Positions 63,235 to 64,000 of a stretch of 64,000 bases of DNA are shown piece by piece. The DNA comes from Epinephelus fuscoguttatus (lineage: Eukaryota > Chordata > Actinopteri > Perciformes > Serranidae). Positions within the stretch are counted from its first letter, which is position 1, and each line of letters begins with the position of its first letter. Where the stretch lies: assembly GCF_011397635.1 (NCBI RefSeq), contig NC_064761.1:27383643-27447642 (forward strand). Direction: 5' to 3'. The translations under genes were made by a program, and so were the position numbers. The notes under the pieces were generated by a model. That model was given only the letters and a program-made list of their open reading frames with translations. It was not told where the DNA came from and searched no databases.

Positions 63235-63720
63235 ATGGACCTAACAGGCACAGGCCTGGAGATCCAGAGCATCAGGGGGGGCCCGACTGGACTACACCTG
63301 CACAATATGACTCAAATTAACATGTACTGACCAGGACAAGACACAAAATGACCACAAAAAGATGCAGAGGAACTGAACTCGTACAAAGAGACACAAAATA
63401 ACTACAAAAAGGGAAAAACAAATGTAAAGACATAAAAAATAATTACAAAGAGACACAAAATGACCAAATAAAAGACAAAAATCAATTCAAAGAGACACAA
63501 AGCTACTATAGGGAGACACAAAACAACAAAAAGATGCAAAGGGCCTACCAGGCACAGGCCCCCACTGGACTTCACCTGCAAATTATCACTCAAAATAACA
63601 TGTCCTGACCAGTAAAAGACACAAAAGACCCCAGCGAGAGGCAAAGGAACTGCAAAGAGACACAAAATAACTACAAAAAGGGCCAAACAAACATAAAGAC
63701 ATACAAAATGAGACACAAAA
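63235..63720. repeat. Degenerate minisatellite of agacacaaaatgac-type units with a duplicated block
   Basis: Units of about 20-22 bp (agacacaaaatgaccacaaa and variants) recur. A larger block beginning aacaggcacaggcc / accaggcacaggccc and including tgactcaaattaacatgt / tcactcaaaataacatgt occurs twice (about 63238 and 63545). Confidence 0.75.
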
Positions 63721-64000
63721 CACATTCAGACGACAACGTTTTAATAACAATCGTCGTGCACACAGATACGCAAAAATGACGCTGTAGTATACATGCTAGG
63801 CCAGTAGTTGGCAGTGTGACTTTGGAATGAAACAACACGTGCCTGCACATATGCCCTTCCCTGTAGTGGTGACGGCAACCGCACGAACGTTTGTCTGGAC
63901 GGATGACGAGGTGGAGTTGCTACACTTTGCTGGAGAAGCGTTGATAAATTAAGTAGGGTGAGCAGCACAAGCAGAGCTCAGGAGTGTGACTGAAACCGTA
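63720..64000 (+). mobile_element. Possible DNA transposon start with Myb/SANT-like ORF beginning (cut by window end)
   Basis: 63861-63950 can be read as ATARTFVWTDDEVELLHFAG, matching the WTDDEVELLL opening of Myb/SANT-like proteins carried by fish transposons. It soon hits a stop, so it looks decayed. The left border near gacgacaacgttttaataac is a guess. Confidence 0.4.

Overview
The window looks like ray-finned fish nuclear DNA. Coding sequence is broken into short exons with GT-AG introns. Introns hold long (GT)n/(CA)n tracts, L2/Rex-like LINE tails, tRNA-derived SINEs, Tc1, hAT and Harbinger-type remnants, and many foldback MITEs. I see no bacterial operon, CRISPR array, rRNA or functional tRNA gene. 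Two protein-coding genes are recognisable, both on the + strand and in tandem.

Gene 1 (1-11935) is the 3' part of a Cav2.3 (R-type) calcium channel alpha-1E gene, cacna1e. The window opens inside an exon that resembles the Cav2 e37a EF-hand exon. About 750 bp later comes its e37b-type partner, followed by nine exons ending at the stop codon at 11933-11935. All exon phases join. A presumed 3' UTR with AATAAA at 14087 follows.

Gene 2 (16090-59771) is a complete, divergent fibrillar procollagen alpha chain of the type V/XI group (clade B). I could join 67 coding exons in frame, giving about 2,060 residues. In order these are: a signal peptide, a TSPN/laminin-G-like domain (exons 2-5), a single 1,296-bp exon for a Ser/Thr/Pro/Glu-rich acidic variable region, a short minor helix, a linker, a major helix of about 1,009 residues built from 45/54/108-bp exons, a strongly basic C-telopeptide, and a seven-cysteine C-propeptide. 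Unusually for this class, the helix carries four Gly substitutions and two one-residue deletions. An isolated exon-like segment at 23563-23601 encodes a hydrophobic leader that ends at a consensus donor in the right phase to join exon 5 or 6. It could be an alternative TSPN-less start, as known for COL9A1.

The rest is introns, UTRs and dispersed repeats. Notable are a three-level nested insertion (1577-3150), a MITE insertion whose empty site survives in another copy (20683-21192), an 88-bp-arm foldback inside another inverted-repeat element (24620-25695), and a 65-bp-arm hairpin in the last collagen intron (58800-58955). No gene is recognisable after about 60200. The window ends in repeats, including what looks like the start of a transposon ORF with a Myb/SANT-like beginning.

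The two genes have no evident functional link, but their neighbourhood fits the CACNA1-COL5/COL11 paralogon of vertebrates. All family assignments come from motif recognition, without database searches.
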